60,603 bases of DNA. It comes from Oscillospiraceae bacterium. Its GTDB lineage: Bacteria > Bacillota > Clostridia > Oscillospirales > Acutalibacteraceae. Below are positions 35,206 through 43,428 of the stretch, piece after piece. The stretch is from positions 1 through 60,603 of the forward strand of contig SVOV01000011.1 in assembly GCA_015066205.1 (NCBI GenBank), read 5' to 3'. The notes under the pieces are model-generated. The model worked only from the letters and a program-made list of their open reading frames with translations. It was not told the origin of the DNA and searched no databases. Within the stretch, counting starts at the first letter, position 1; each line of letters opens with the position of its first letter. Both the position numbers and the translations under genes were made by a program.

Positions 35206-35245
35206 TCAATTTTTAATACTAATGCAGTTGATAACTGATATAAAA

Positions 35246-35287
35246 ACAGTGTATAATGGTTTTACTGTTATACACTGTAATTTTTTT
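35246..35287 (+). terminator. Rho-independent terminator after metA
   Basis: Perfect 11-bp stem ACAGTGTATAA (35246-35256) and TTATACACTGT (35268-35278), then AATTTTTTT. It lies just upstream of the lysozyme start, and TTGATA (35228) with TATAAT (35252, spacing 18) suggests the lysozyme promoter overlaps it. Confidence 0.75.
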
Positions 35288-35296
35288 GAGGTTGAT

Positions 35297-36163
35297 ATGA
35301 AAAGATTTGTTTTTTCAATTATTTTAATATGTCTTATTTTCAGCAGCTGTGCCTTTTTTTCTCATTATGAAGAACCCTCCTATGACCCCATATATGCTAC
35401 TGATGTCAACGGTGAATTTGTTCCGATTCACAAGGATGTAGATGAAAGTAAACTCGACCCTAAGCTTTTTTTTAAAAATAATGACGGGCGTTATTATTAT
35501 TCCGATTCGGGCTTTGTGACAAAAACCGGTATAGATGTTTCTGTTTTTCAGGGAGACATTGACTGGACAGCTGTAAAAGCTGACGGAATTGATTTTGCAA
35601 TGCTCAGAATCGGTTTCAGGGGATATGGTTCAAAGGGTATTATGGAAGCGGATGCTAAGTTTGAAGAAAACTATACTAACGCAAAGAATTCAGGCATTGA
35701 TGTGGGAGTATATTTTTATTCTCAGGCAGTGACATCTGAAGAAGCAAGGGAAGAAGCGAGATTTGTATTAAGCTTGCTCGGTGATAAGGAGCTTGATTTT
35801 CCTGTTGCTTATGACTGGGAATATGTTGATTATGCTGAAGCCAGAACAGCAGGTATGACAAGTGAACAGATAACGCTCTGCGCTCAAGCTTTTTGCGATG
35901 AAATCAGATTGTCCGGCAGGGAAGTAAGCATATATTTCAACAGGGAAATCGGTTATTTTGAATATGATCTGCCAAAGCTTAAGGATATCGATTTCTGGCT
36001 TGCTGAATATTCGGAATATCCCACATTTATCTATAAATTCAATATGTGGCAATACACAGACTCCGGGTCAGTTGATGGTATCAGCTCAAATGTAGATCTT
36101 AATATCTATATTGAACCCATGGCTGTTTCAGATGAAAATATTTCATATGAAACCTACGGATAA
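35297..36163 (+). CDS. GH25 lysozyme-like lipoprotein
   Basis: 288 residues. Lipoprotein signal peptide with lipobox IFSSC (Cys about 18). GH25 domain from about residue 75: TKTGIDVSVFQGDIDWTAVK, FAMLRIGFRGY, VAYDWEYVDY, SIYFNREIGYFEYDL, and the C-terminal FNMWQYTDSGSVDGISSNVD. Catalytic D and E of the D-x-E pair lie in AYDWEY. It should cleave peptidoglycan from the outer face of the membrane. Start choice: ATG 35297 follows GAGGTTG and begins a proper signal peptide; the upstream frame overlapping metA is not used. Confidence 0.88.
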   Translation: MKRFVFSIILICLIFSSCAFFSHYEEPSYDPIYATDVNGEFVPIHKDVDESKLDPKLFFKNNDGRYYYSDSGFVTKTGIDVSVFQGDIDWTAVKADGIDFAMLRIGFRGYGSKGIMEADAKFEENYTNAKNSGIDVGVYFYSQAVTSEEAREEARFVLSLLGDKELDFPVAYDWEYVDYAEARTAGMTSEQITLCAQAFCDEIRLSGREVSIYFNREIGYFEYDLPKLKDIDFWLAEYSEYPTFIYKFNMWQYTDSGSVDGISSNVDLNIYIEPMAVSDENISYETYG

Positions 36164-36246
36164 ACTGTTTTTCGGAATACATTCATTTGTGTTCCGATTT
36201 TTTTGTTAAAAATTTAGCAATTTCATTGAATTGTTAAAATTTTATC

Positions 36247-36274
36247 TTGCATTTACTGATTCATCTGTTATAAT
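36247..36274 (+). promoter_or_regulatory. Promoter of the aconitase X operon
   Basis: TTGCAT (36247-36252), 16-base spacer, TATAAT (36269-36274) preceded by an extended TG. It lies 48 bases upstream of the chosen GTG start. Confidence 0.55.
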
Positions 36275-36321
36275 TACTAATGTAAGTAATAATTAATATT
36301 ACTAAAGAAAGGATGAGTTTT

Positions 36322-37611
36322 GTGGCTGAGATTAAAATTGAACTTACTCCCGAACAGCTCGCTATTCTTAACGGCGAAAAGGGAGAAACAATGGCAAAAA
36401 TTATGAAAACATTGGTTATGTACGGCGAAACCTTCGGCGCTACCAAGATGGTTCCTGTTACAGGTAAGAAGGGACATCTTGTAACAAGCTTCGGCATTAA
36501 GGTTATGAAGCCTGTATATGAGCTTATGGATAGACTTATCAGTGACGGCGTTGTATCCGGACAGCAGTTTTCTGTCGACCCCAAGCCTGTTGATAAAAAT
36601 GTTCCTGCAAGCTTCCTTGAGAATCTTATTTTCAAGAAATTTATGTATTCTGCTCAGGATATGTATGACGGTCAGCTTCAGAAAATGGGACTTGTAAGCG
36701 ACACCGCTTATACTTGTACTTGTTATCTTGACGAAGTAGGAAACACACCTGAGAAGGGTGACATTCTTTCCTGGGCTGAATCGAGTGCTGTTGTATATGC
36801 AAACTCCGTGCTCGGTGCACGCTGTAACAGAAATTCAGGTATTATTGATCTTTTCGGCTCAATAGTAGGCTATGTTCCTTATTTCGGTCTTCTTACTGAT
36901 GAGGGAAGAAAGGCCACATGGATCGTTGAGGTTAAGACTGATAAGATTCCCGAGGCTCAGGTTCTCGGCTCTGCTATCGGTATGAAAGTAATGGAAGATG
37001 TTCCTTATGTAAAAGGACTTGATAAATGGATCGGTAATGAACTTAATGATGATGCTAAGGCTTATCTTAAGGATTTCGGTGCCGCAACTGCATCAAACGG
37101 TGCTGTAGGTCTTTATCATATTGACGGTCTTACTCCTGAAGCTGTTGAAATGGGTGAAGCTCTCATTTCTGAAAATGCACAGGTCTATGTAATCGATGAT
37201 GCCGAGCTTGAAAGAGTCAAGAACAATTATCCTGTTATCTGGAAGGATAAGAATGCAGAACCTAAGCTTTGCTTTATCGGATGTCCCCATCTTACATATT
37301 CTCAGCTTATCGATTGGACAGAAAAGGTTGAAGCAGGTCTTAAGGCTGCAGGAAACAGTAAGGTAGTTATTCCTACGGTGTTTACTGCTGCGCCCACTGT
37401 TGTTGAGAAGTTCAATAAGACAGCATATGCTGCAAGACTTAAGAAGACAGGCGTTATTTTGAGTTACATTTGTCCTCTTATGTATATGAATAATCCTCTT
37501 TGCGGTAAGAAGCCTGTTATAACAAACTCAAATAAGCTCAGAACTTATACAACTTCCCGTTATTATACAAATTCTGATATTCTTGATTGCATCACTAAGG
37601 GGGTTAAATAA
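36322..37611 (+). CDS. Aconitase X catalytic (large) subunit
   Basis: 429 residues. MAEIKIELTPEQLAILNGEK, MYGETFGATKMVPVTGKKGH, VGNTPEKGDILSWAESSAVV, YANSVLGARCNRNSGI, and FIGCPHLTYSQL are aconitase X signatures; cysteines in GARCNR, GCPH and SYICP can hold the iron-sulfur cluster. AcnX enzymes dehydrate cis-3-hydroxy-L-proline or, in archaea, phosphomevalonate. Start choice: GTG 36322 lies eight bases after AAAGGA, whereas ATG 36313 abuts it. The small subunit begins one base after the stop and a DapA-like gene follows, so a hydroxyproline-type dehydration pathway is more likely than an isoprenoid one (inference). Confidence 0.88.
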   Translation: MAEIKIELTPEQLAILNGEKGETMAKIMKTLVMYGETFGATKMVPVTGKKGHLVTSFGIKVMKPVYELMDRLISDGVVSGQQFSVDPKPVDKNVPASFLENLIFKKFMYSAQDMYDGQLQKMGLVSDTAYTCTCYLDEVGNTPEKGDILSWAESSAVVYANSVLGARCNRNSGIIDLFGSIVGYVPYFGLLTDEGRKATWIVEVKTDKIPEAQVLGSAIGMKVMEDVPYVKGLDKWIGNELNDDAKAYLKDFGAATASNGAVGLYHIDGLTPEAVEMGEALISENAQVYVIDDAELERVKNNYPVIWKDKNAEPKLCFIGCPHLTYSQLIDWTEKVEAGLKAAGNSKVVIPTVFTAAPTVVEKFNKTAYAARLKKTGVILSYICPLMYMNNPLCGKKPVITNSNKLRTYTTSRYYTNSDILDCITKGVK

Positions 37612-37612
37612 A

Positions 37613-38053
37613 ATGAAAACATTCAAAGGACGCGTAGTTGTTCCCGGCTCCTGCGAAGCTGAAGCTCTTGTTACCAAGAACGGCTTCAATACTCTTGCAA
37701 GCTTCCAGAAGAGCCTTCAGTTCGGTGATAAGACCGCAAAATGCGGAGATCAGAACAATCCCGACCTTTATAATAAACCTATGGTAGGAACCGCTCTTTG
37801 TCTTCCTCAGACAATCGGTTCAACAACAGGCGGTATGGTACTTTACTGTGCAACTGCAATGAACAGAAGTCCTGCTTGTCTTCTTTTCTCAAAGCCCATT
37901 GACTCTCTTGCTGCAGCAGGTGCAATTCTTTCGGATATCTGGACAGAAAATTCTCTTCCCACTATTGACTGTCTGGGAGATGAATTCCTTGATACTGTAA
38001 AAACAGGTGATAAGATAAAAGTAGAGGAGGACGGTACTGTTACCATTCTTTGA
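37613..38053 (+). CDS. Aconitase X swivel (small) subunit
   Basis: 146 residues. FKGRVVVPGSCEAEALVTKN, KSLQFGDKTAKCGDQNNPDL, CLPQTIGSTTGGMVL and RSPACLLFSKPID are typical of the AcnX small subunit (DUF126), which closes over the active site of the large subunit. The start ATG is one base beyond the large-subunit stop, with AAGGGGG upstream, indicating coupled translation and a 1:1 complex. Confidence 0.88.
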   Translation: MKTFKGRVVVPGSCEAEALVTKNGFNTLASFQKSLQFGDKTAKCGDQNNPDLYNKPMVGTALCLPQTIGSTTGGMVLYCATAMNRSPACLLFSKPIDSLAAAGAILSDIWTENSLPTIDCLGDEFLDTVKTGDKIKVEEDGTVTIL

Positions 38054-38071
38054 TAACTCTACCAATGCACT

Positions 38072-38971
38072 ATGTCTAAATTAACTGAAAATTATGAAGG
38101 CATCTATTCATTGATGCTGACACCTTATAACGATGATCTTTCTGTAGATTATAATGCTTATGAGGAATATGCCGACTGGCAGGTTTCACAGGGAGTCGAA
38201 CATCTTTTTGCTGTCTGCGGAAGCTCTGAAATGGCAAATCTTACTCTTAATGAAAGAGTAAAGCTTGCTGAACTTACTGTTAAGCATAAAGGCAACACAA
38301 CAGTTGTTGCAACTGCTAATATGGAGCCCTCATGGTTCAGTCAGGTCGAAGAAGTAAAAAGAATTACTGCAACAGGTGTTGACGGAATCGTTTTTACAAC
38401 AAAGGGCTTCGGCAATGATCCCGACAGACTTGTAAGTTATGTTGGTGAGCTTAAAGCTTATACGCATCTGCCTGTGTTTATGTATGAGTTTCCAGGTCTT
38501 CAGCCTCACATAATTTCAGGCGAATGCTACGGCAAGCTTGTTAAAGAATGCGGAGTTTACGGTATAAAGGATACGACTTGTACACTTGAAGGCATCAGCT
38601 CAAAGATAGACAATAAGGGGGATTCCTGTGTTATTCAGGCGAATATGCCTTTCCTTTTTGAAGCTTATAAGCTCGGTGCCCGCGGTGTTATGGCTACTCC
38701 CACAGCCTGCGGCGGTGCATTCTTCCAGAGATTCCATGAAGCATTTATGAGCGGCGATATGGAGCTTGCCGAAAAGAGATATAATGAGATTATTCTTCTT
38801 GATAATGCTATTGACAGCGGATTTAATTGTTCCGCCAAGTATCTTGTTAATCTTCAGGGTGTTAAGGGGATGAAAGCTATCAACCGCGGAAAACAGCAGC
38901 TTTCGTCTGCAAGACTTCAGAGTCTTAAGTCATTCCATAACTGGTGTGTTGCCGAAGGCCTGATGAAATAA
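38072..38971 (+). CDS. DapA/NAL-family lyase or deaminase
   Basis: 299 residues, TIM-barrel of the dihydrodipicolinate synthase/N-acetylneuraminate lyase family. Schiff-base lysine in GVYGIKDTT and tyrosine in FMYEFPG (usual Y-N-x-P) fit. The substrate loop AVCGSSEMANLTLNE replaces the usual G-T-T-G-E, so this is not an ordinary lysine-pathway DapA. Adjacent to aconitase X subunits (18 bases), it may be a hydroxypyrroline-carboxylate deaminase or an aldolase acting on the dehydrated product (inference). A strong terminator follows. Confidence 0.82.
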   Translation: MSKLTENYEGIYSLMLTPYNDDLSVDYNAYEEYADWQVSQGVEHLFAVCGSSEMANLTLNERVKLAELTVKHKGNTTVVATANMEPSWFSQVEEVKRITATGVDGIVFTTKGFGNDPDRLVSYVGELKAYTHLPVFMYEFPGLQPHIISGECYGKLVKECGVYGIKDTTCTLEGISSKIDNKGDSCVIQANMPFLFEAYKLGARGVMATPTACGGAFFQRFHEAFMSGDMELAEKRYNEIILLDNAIDSGFNCSAKYLVNLQGVKGMKAINRGKQQLSSARLQSLKSFHNWCVAEGLMK

Positions 38972-38976
38972 GAATA

Positions 38977-39006
38977 TGAGGTCGGTTTTACCGACCTCAA
39001 TTTTTC
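38977..39006 (+). terminator. Terminator of the aconitase X operon
   Basis: Perfect 10-bp stem TGAGGTCGGT (38977-38986) and ACCGACCTCA (38990-38999) with a TTT loop, followed by ATTTTTC. Confidence 0.88.
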
Positions 39007-39009
39007 TAG

Positions 39010-39043
39010 AAAAAGAGAGGGACAAATAAATGTCCCTCTTTTT
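39010..39043. terminator. Terminator of the two-peptide unit (bidirectional)
   Basis: AGAGGGACA (39016-39024) pairs perfectly with TGTCCCTCT (39031-39039). An A run on the left gives a T run for minus-strand transcripts, and a T run follows on the right. It ends the transcript of the two small peptides. Confidence 0.8.
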
Positions 39044-39058
39044 TAATTGCGTATACAA

Positions 39059-39190
39059 TTATTCGCCTGTTGTTTCGTCTGCATCGGGTATAACTGTGGG
39101 TTCTTCTTCACCCTTAAGAGCAGCAACAAGACCTTTGATAGTATCAATGAGATATAAAATAAAATCATAAATCTTCTGTACGAATTCCAT
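39059..39190 (-). CDS. Small amphipathic-helix peptide A (43 aa)
   Basis: 43 residues, with a strong AGGAGG site six to eight bases before the ATG (minus strand). Residues 1-26 (MEFVQKIYDFILYLIDTIKG then LVAALK) form a near-perfect amphipathic helix with hydrophobic residues at 3-4 spacing; an acidic tail follows (GEEEPTVIPDADETTGE). No cysteines, no classical signal peptide, no leader. It is second in a two-gene unit with peptide B, whose N-terminal half is clearly similar (E-x-x-x-K-I at the start; I-K-G/D-L-V-A). Charge pattern and size recall phenol-soluble-modulin-like peptides or membrane-binding microproteins, but no homologue is established. Too short for ordinary gene callers. Confidence 0.75.
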   Translation of the reverse strand: MEFVQKIYDFILYLIDTIKGLVAALKGEEEPTVIPDADETTGE

Positions 39191-39230
39191 TAATCTGACC
39201 TCCTTTATTAAATAATGAAGCGGGGCTTAA

Positions 39231-39329
39231 TTACTTCTTATCGTTTTCTGCACGGATGGAAGCAACTAAATCCTTGATTGTCTGAATAAATCCTTTGATG
39301 AGTTCAACGATTTTGTTAATGATTTCCAT
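39231..39329 (-). CDS. Small amphipathic-helix peptide B (32 aa)
   Basis: 32 residues, with AGGAGG seven bases before the ATG. MEIINKIVELIKGFIQTIKD, then LVASIRAENDKK, can form one continuous amphipathic helix with one hydrophobic face (I, I, V, L, I, F, I, I, L, V) and a Lys/Glu face. It is the promoter-proximal gene of a two-peptide unit; 40 bases separate it from peptide A. The two share a design but differ in length and tail, like paired peptide systems. Role could be membrane-active secreted peptide, membrane-anchoring microprotein or toxin; none is shown. Confidence 0.75.
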   Translation of the reverse strand: MEIINKIVELIKGFIQTIKDLVASIRAENDKK

Positions 39330-39359
39330 AATTGAATCCTCCTTAAGATTTCTGTATAC

Positions 39360-39388
39360 ATAATATCATATCAGAAAAATAATTTCAA
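39360..39388 (-). promoter_or_regulatory. Promoter of the two-peptide unit
   Basis: Minus strand: TTGAAA (39388-39383), 17-base spacer, TATTAT (39365-39360). It lies 31 bases upstream of the peptide B start and nothing else could use it, since the next gene is beyond and ends toward it. Confidence 0.65.
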
Positions 39389-39434
39389 TTAAATTTTGGA
39401 TGTTCACAAAAATTTAACCAAATAGCATAACCAA

Positions 39435-39932
39435 TTACCAATTATAGTCTCTTAACTGACCGAAATTCTGAAGTTCAGGATATTTCCATTGCCGAAGAAC
39501 TTCATATGTTCCTATTGCAACGGCATTTGAAAGATTAAGACTTCTTGCATCTGATATCATCGGAATTCTTACAGTTGTATCAGGATTATTGAACAAAAGC
39601 TCCTCGGGAAGACCTGCTGTTTCTTTGCCGAATACAAGAAAGGTATTTTCCGGATAAACAATATCAGTATGTGTATGCTTGGCTTTCGTTGAAAAATAGA
39701 AAAAATTACCGTCTTTATTCTTACTGAAAAAGTCATCCTGCGAGTCATAATAAGCAATATCAAGAAGATACCAATAATCAAGACCGGCGCGTTTTAGTTT
39801 TTTGTCGTCAACCTTAAATCCCATAGGTTCAACAATATGAAGTCTGGCTCCCGTTGCTGCGCAAGTTCTTGCAATATTTCCGGTATTTTGCGGAATTTCA
39901 GGTTCTATTAAAACAATATTAAGTTCGTGCAT
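39435..39932 (-). CDS. trmL: tRNA (cytidine(34)-2'-O)-methyltransferase TrmL
   Basis: 165 residues, typical SPOUT-fold TrmL length. MHELNIVLIEPEIPQNTGNI, then ARTC, LVFGKETAGLPEELL and IPMISDARSLNLSNAVAIG contain the three SpoU motifs that bind S-adenosylmethionine in a knot. It methylates the wobble base of tRNA-Leu. Start choice: ATG at 39932 with GGAGATAT upstream; the longer frame to 40208 runs through the next gene's region. Confidence 0.93.
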   Translation of the reverse strand: MHELNIVLIEPEIPQNTGNIARTCAATGARLHIVEPMGFKVDDKKLKRAGLDYWYLLDIAYYDSQDDFFSKNKDGNFFYFSTKAKHTHTDIVYPENTFLVFGKETAGLPEELLFNNPDTTVRIPMISDARSLNLSNAVAIGTYEVLRQWKYPELQNFGQLRDYNW

Positions 39933-40014
39933 AAAAATATCTCCTGCTTTTCTGTTAAAAAGATTATAAATAATTTTTAGAAAAAAGTAAATACTATTTT
40001 CGGAGGTGTTAATT

Positions 40015-40203
40015 ATGAATAATTCCAAATATGATACAATGAAGTATATAGGTGCGGCAGTTGCAATAGGAGGAACTATGCTCCTCGGTTCAGGACTTAT
40101 GAGCAGTAATAAATCTATGAAAAAAAAGATGAAAAAAACTGCAAATAAGGCACTTGATGCAGTTGACGGGATCTTAACAGGAATGCAGCATATCGTTAAA
40201 TAA
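40015..40203 (+). CDS. Small basic membrane-anchored protein (62 aa)
   Basis: 62 residues, with GGAGGTG (40002-40008) seven bases before ATG 40015. One hydrophobic segment (IGAAVAIGGTMLLGSGLM, residues 12-29) is followed by a lysine-rich helix (SMKKKMKKTANKALDAVDGI). Such small proteins recur in Firmicutes sporulators with unknown roles; a YtxH-like or coat/membrane function is possible. It is divergent from trmL and precedes the PdaA-like gene by about 90 bases. Confidence 0.65.
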   Translation: MNNSKYDTMKYIGAAVAIGGTMLLGSGLMSSNKSMKKKMKKTANKALDAVDGILTGMQHIVK

Positions 40204-40290
40204 TTCAAGCGGTTTATCCGCTTACATAAATTAATATAAACTTAATTGCCTTGATAAAAAATTTATGATAAAATGATAACGGTGAGAATA

Positions 40291-41277
40291 TTGAAAAAAT
40301 TATTTTGTTTATTAATTGCTATACTTATATTAACATCGTGCAATAATTCTGAAACAGAAATTACAACAGCTTTACCTGAAACAACATCAGAATCTGAAGT
40401 TATCACTACACCTGAGCCTGTTTTTCCTGAAGAAATAACTTCATCTGAAGAGCAGGCTGTCAATAATTCTGATAACGGGAGAGAATTTTTCGGAAGAATC
40501 GATCCTGATTCAAAAACATTTTCAGGATTAACTCCGCTTGATACTATCGAATTTGCTTTGACGGGCGACTATGACGGATTTTCAAAGAAAATGATTTCAC
40601 ATAGCTACGGTGTTGCAAAGAATGAGGTTCCTCACACTATCAGCACCGAAAATCAACAGTTTTTTGATAGCGGTGATTACGATGCATTATGCCTTGATTC
40701 AAAAAGTAACAGCAAGGTATTATATCTGACATTTGACTGCGGTTATGAAAACGGCTATACCTCAAAAATCCTTGATACTCTGAAAGATAAAAATGTTTCT
40801 GCCGCGTTTTTTTGCACTTTACCACAGGTAAAGGATAACAGTGAAATCATAGCAAGAATGATAAATGAAGGTCATATAGTCGGTAATCACAGTGTTAACC
40901 ATCCTGACTTTTCAACTCTAAATAAAAACGATATAATTAGTGAGCTCAAGGTCTTCGATGATTATTTGAGGACCGAATTCGGATATTCATCACTCTATTT
41001 CAGATTTCCTCAAGGTAAATATTCAGAATACTCTATGAAAATAATTAATGATATGGGCTATAAATGTATTTTCTGGTCGTTAGCATACGCCGATTGGGAT
41101 CTGTCCTCTCAAAAGGGTGAAAAATACGCGCATGACACGGTAATGGAAAGAATTCATCCCGGTGCCGTAATACTTCTTCATGCTGTTTCACCTGACAACG
41201 CAAACGCTCTCGGAGATATTATTGATTCCTGCCGCGAAATGGGTTACGAATTCAAATCACTAAATGAATTAAATTAG
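40291..41277 (+). CDS. PdaA-like polysaccharide deacetylase lipoprotein
   Basis: 328 residues. The TTG at 40291 after GGTGAG begins a lipoprotein signal (LFCLLIAILILTSC). A low-complexity Thr/Glu-rich linker leads to the NodB domain: YLTFDCGYENGY (D-C replaces the usual DD pair, as in PdaA), GNHSVNHP (H-x-x-x-H), FRFPQGKYSEY and ILLHAVSPDNANAL. PdaA removes acetyl groups from muramic acid to allow delta-lactam formation in spore cortex. The genomic company of sporulation genes agrees. An upstream ATG at 40273 lacks a site. Confidence 0.85.
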   Translation: MKKLFCLLIAILILTSCNNSETEITTALPETTSESEVITTPEPVFPEEITSSEEQAVNNSDNGREFFGRIDPDSKTFSGLTPLDTIEFALTGDYDGFSKKMISHSYGVAKNEVPHTISTENQQFFDSGDYDALCLDSKSNSKVLYLTFDCGYENGYTSKILDTLKDKNVSAAFFCTLPQVKDNSEIIARMINEGHIVGNHSVNHPDFSTLNKNDIISELKVFDDYLRTEFGYSSLYFRFPQGKYSEYSMKIINDMGYKCIFWSLAYADWDLSSQKGEKYAHDTVMERIHPGAVILLHAVSPDNANALGDIIDSCREMGYEFKSLNELN

Positions 41278-41280
41278 CTT

Positions 41281-41308
41281 ATCGGGTTGAAATTCAACCC
41301 GATTTTCT
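41281..41308 (+). terminator. Rho-independent terminator
   Basis: Perfect stem ATCGGGTTGA (41281-41290) and TCAACCCGAT (41294-41303), followed by TTTC. Confidence 0.75.
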
Positions 41309-41365
41309 ATTTACTTAAATAAATTAATATGATAGAATAAATGTATATTATTGGTAGGTGATATA

Positions 41366-42352
41366 ATGAAACTTGAAGAAATTGACAGAAACGGAACGCT
41401 TCAAGGCTATGTCCTTGTAAAATCCTGTGAGAGAAAATCCGCAAAGAACGGTTCAAATTATCTTGATCTCATAATTACTGACGGTGAAAACGATGTTGTT
41501 GCAAAGATCTGGGATTTCAGAGGGTCACCAGAGGAACAGCCGGCAACGGGGACTATTATTCTTGTTCGCGGTACGCTCAGTCTTTATAATAATCAGCCTC
41601 AGTTCAAAATAGATAAGTTCAGAAATCTTAATGAAAAAGACTGCGTCGATATAAGAGATTTTGTTCCTTCAGCTGTTTACAAAGGTCAGGAAATGTATGA
41701 TGCAATTATTGAAATTGCAAAGTCTTTTACCGATACGGAGCTTAAAAAGCTGACTCTTACAGTTCTTGAAAGATATAAAGATAAGATAATTGACATTCCT
41801 GCTGCCTTTAAGCTTCATCACGCCGTCATCAGCGGTCTTCTGATGCATACTTTATCACTTTGCCGATTAGGAGAAGCAGTGTGCCTTATTTATCCCTCCA
41901 TCGACAGGGATCTTCTGTTATGCGGTGCCATTCTTCACGATATAGCAAAAACAGAGGAATTCTCTCTTGCTCCGACAGGTCTTGTTGACGGATACACCGT
42001 TCGCGGTACTCTTGTCGGACACCTTGTCGGAGGCGCAATGGCAGTCTCCGAAATAGGAAAAGAACTCGGTATTAATGAACATACACTTATGCTTATCGAG
42101 CATATGCTTATTTCCCATCACGGTATTCCCGAATACGGTGCTGCTGTGAGACCTTTATTTCTTGAAGCAGAAGTGCTGTCATCTATAGATACATTTGATG
42201 CCAATGTCTTTGAAATTGAAGATGCTGTAAGAAACATCAATCCCGGCGAATTTACTTCAAGAATGTGGGCACTTGATGACAGAAAATTCTACAACCACGG
42301 AAGAAAACAGGTTACAACTGATGTCAGACTTATTGACAAAAAAGAGGAATAA
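41366..42352 (+). CDS. YhaM-like 3'-5' exoribonuclease (OB-fold + HD domain)
   Basis: 328 residues. N-terminal OB fold (LQGYVLVKSCERKSAKNGSN, then DLIITDG) binds nucleic acid. The HD domain follows with LHHAVISGLLMHTLSL, LCGAILHDIAKTEEF and EHMLISHHG. This arrangement and length match YhaM exoribonuclease, which trims RNA ends. Start ATG 41366 follows GGTGAT; the TTG at 41351 is less likely. DUF2804 gene follows after 18 bases. Confidence 0.87.
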   Translation: MKLEEIDRNGTLQGYVLVKSCERKSAKNGSNYLDLIITDGENDVVAKIWDFRGSPEEQPATGTIILVRGTLSLYNNQPQFKIDKFRNLNEKDCVDIRDFVPSAVYKGQEMYDAIIEIAKSFTDTELKKLTLTVLERYKDKIIDIPAAFKLHHAVISGLLMHTLSLCRLGEAVCLIYPSIDRDLLLCGAILHDIAKTEEFSLAPTGLVDGYTVRGTLVGHLVGGAMAVSEIGKELGINEHTLMLIEHMLISHHGIPEYGAAVRPLFLEAEVLSSIDTFDANVFEIEDAVRNINPGEFTSRMWALDDRKFYNHGRKQVTTDVRLIDKKEE

Positions 42353-42370
42353 TAAAACGGAGGTAATATT

Positions 42371-43417
42371 ATGAATGAAAGAAATCATGAAATAACCCGT
42401 ATACAGCGTTTATTAAAGGAAGACGGTTCATTAAGAGAACCGGGTTGGTCAAGAAAGCTTTATCAGATTTACGACAGAAACGATATCAAGGCACCTAAAT
42501 TCCGTATTAAGGAATGGGATTATTATCTTATTATGTCCGATTCCTTCGGTGTTGCTCTTACCGTATCAGATGACGGATATATAGGTCTTCAGTCAGCAAG
42601 CCTTCTGCTTTTCGGAGATTCGCCTTGGGAGCACACAGAAACGATCCTCAATTTCTTCCCGATGGGAAAGCTTAAAATGCCCTCCTCAACTGATGTAGGT
42701 GATGTTACATATAAGGATAAGCGACTTAATATTTCTTATCTTAAAAAAGAGGGAAGCCGCCGTCTTATCTGTAATTTTAAGAATTTTTATGAGGGCAAGG
42801 ATTTCAGCTGTGATATCACTCTCGATGAGCCTGATATGGATTCACTTGTAATTGCAACCCCTTGGATGGAAGATAAAAAAGCATTTTATTATAACAGGAA
42901 AATCAATTGTATGAGAGCATCGGGCAGTGTTAATTTTGACGGCAAGGAATATGTCTTTGATCCTGCAACTGATTTCGGAACTCTTGACTGGGGCAGAGGA
43001 GTCTGGACATATGATAATACATGGTATTGGAGCTCGGGTAACGCTGTAATTAACGGAAAGCCCTTCGGTTTTAATCTCGGATACGGCTTCGGAGACACAA
43101 CCGCAGCCAGTGAAAACATCATTTTCTATGACGGAAAAGGTCATAAATTTGATGATATCAGCTTTAATATCCCTGTTGGCGCAGACGGAAAAAAGGATTA
43201 TATGTCACCTTGGACTTTTTCATCATCAGACGGAAGATTTGAAGCTGATTTTGTTCCTGTTCTTGACAGAGCTGCAAAAATTGATGTTAAATTTATTATT
43301 ACTGATCAACATCAGGTTTTCGGCAGAATGAGCGGTAAGGCTGTGCTTGACAACGGAGAAATTATTGAATTTAAAGATGTTCTATGCTTTGCCGAGGATG
43401 TTCACAATAAATATTAA
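42371..43417 (+). CDS. DUF2804 domain protein
   Basis: 348 residues over the full family length. The repeated beta-strand pattern with WDYYLIMSDSFGVALTVSDD, TDFGTLDWGRGVWTYDNTWY and GFNLGYGFGDTTAASENIIF is characteristic of DUF2804, a lipocalin-like fold of unknown function. No signal peptide or membrane segment. GGAGGTAATATT precedes the ATG. It lies between YhaM-like and prmA genes with short gaps, so it is probably co-transcribed with them. Confidence 0.88.
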   Translation: MNERNHEITRIQRLLKEDGSLREPGWSRKLYQIYDRNDIKAPKFRIKEWDYYLIMSDSFGVALTVSDDGYIGLQSASLLLFGDSPWEHTETILNFFPMGKLKMPSSTDVGDVTYKDKRLNISYLKKEGSRRLICNFKNFYEGKDFSCDITLDEPDMDSLVIATPWMEDKKAFYYNRKINCMRASGSVNFDGKEYVFDPATDFGTLDWGRGVWTYDNTWYWSSGNAVINGKPFGFNLGYGFGDTTAASENIIFYDGKGHKFDDISFNIPVGADGKKDYMSPWTFSSSDGRFEADFVPVLDRAAKIDVKFIITDQHQVFGRMSGKAVLDNGEIIEFKDVLCFAEDVHNKY

Positions 43418-43428
43418 CGGAGTAATTT

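Noticed and set aside
39933-40208. N-terminal extension of TrmL
   Set aside because: TrmL begins naturally at MHELNIVLIEP with a good ribosome site; the extension is antisense to the small + strand gene at 40015.
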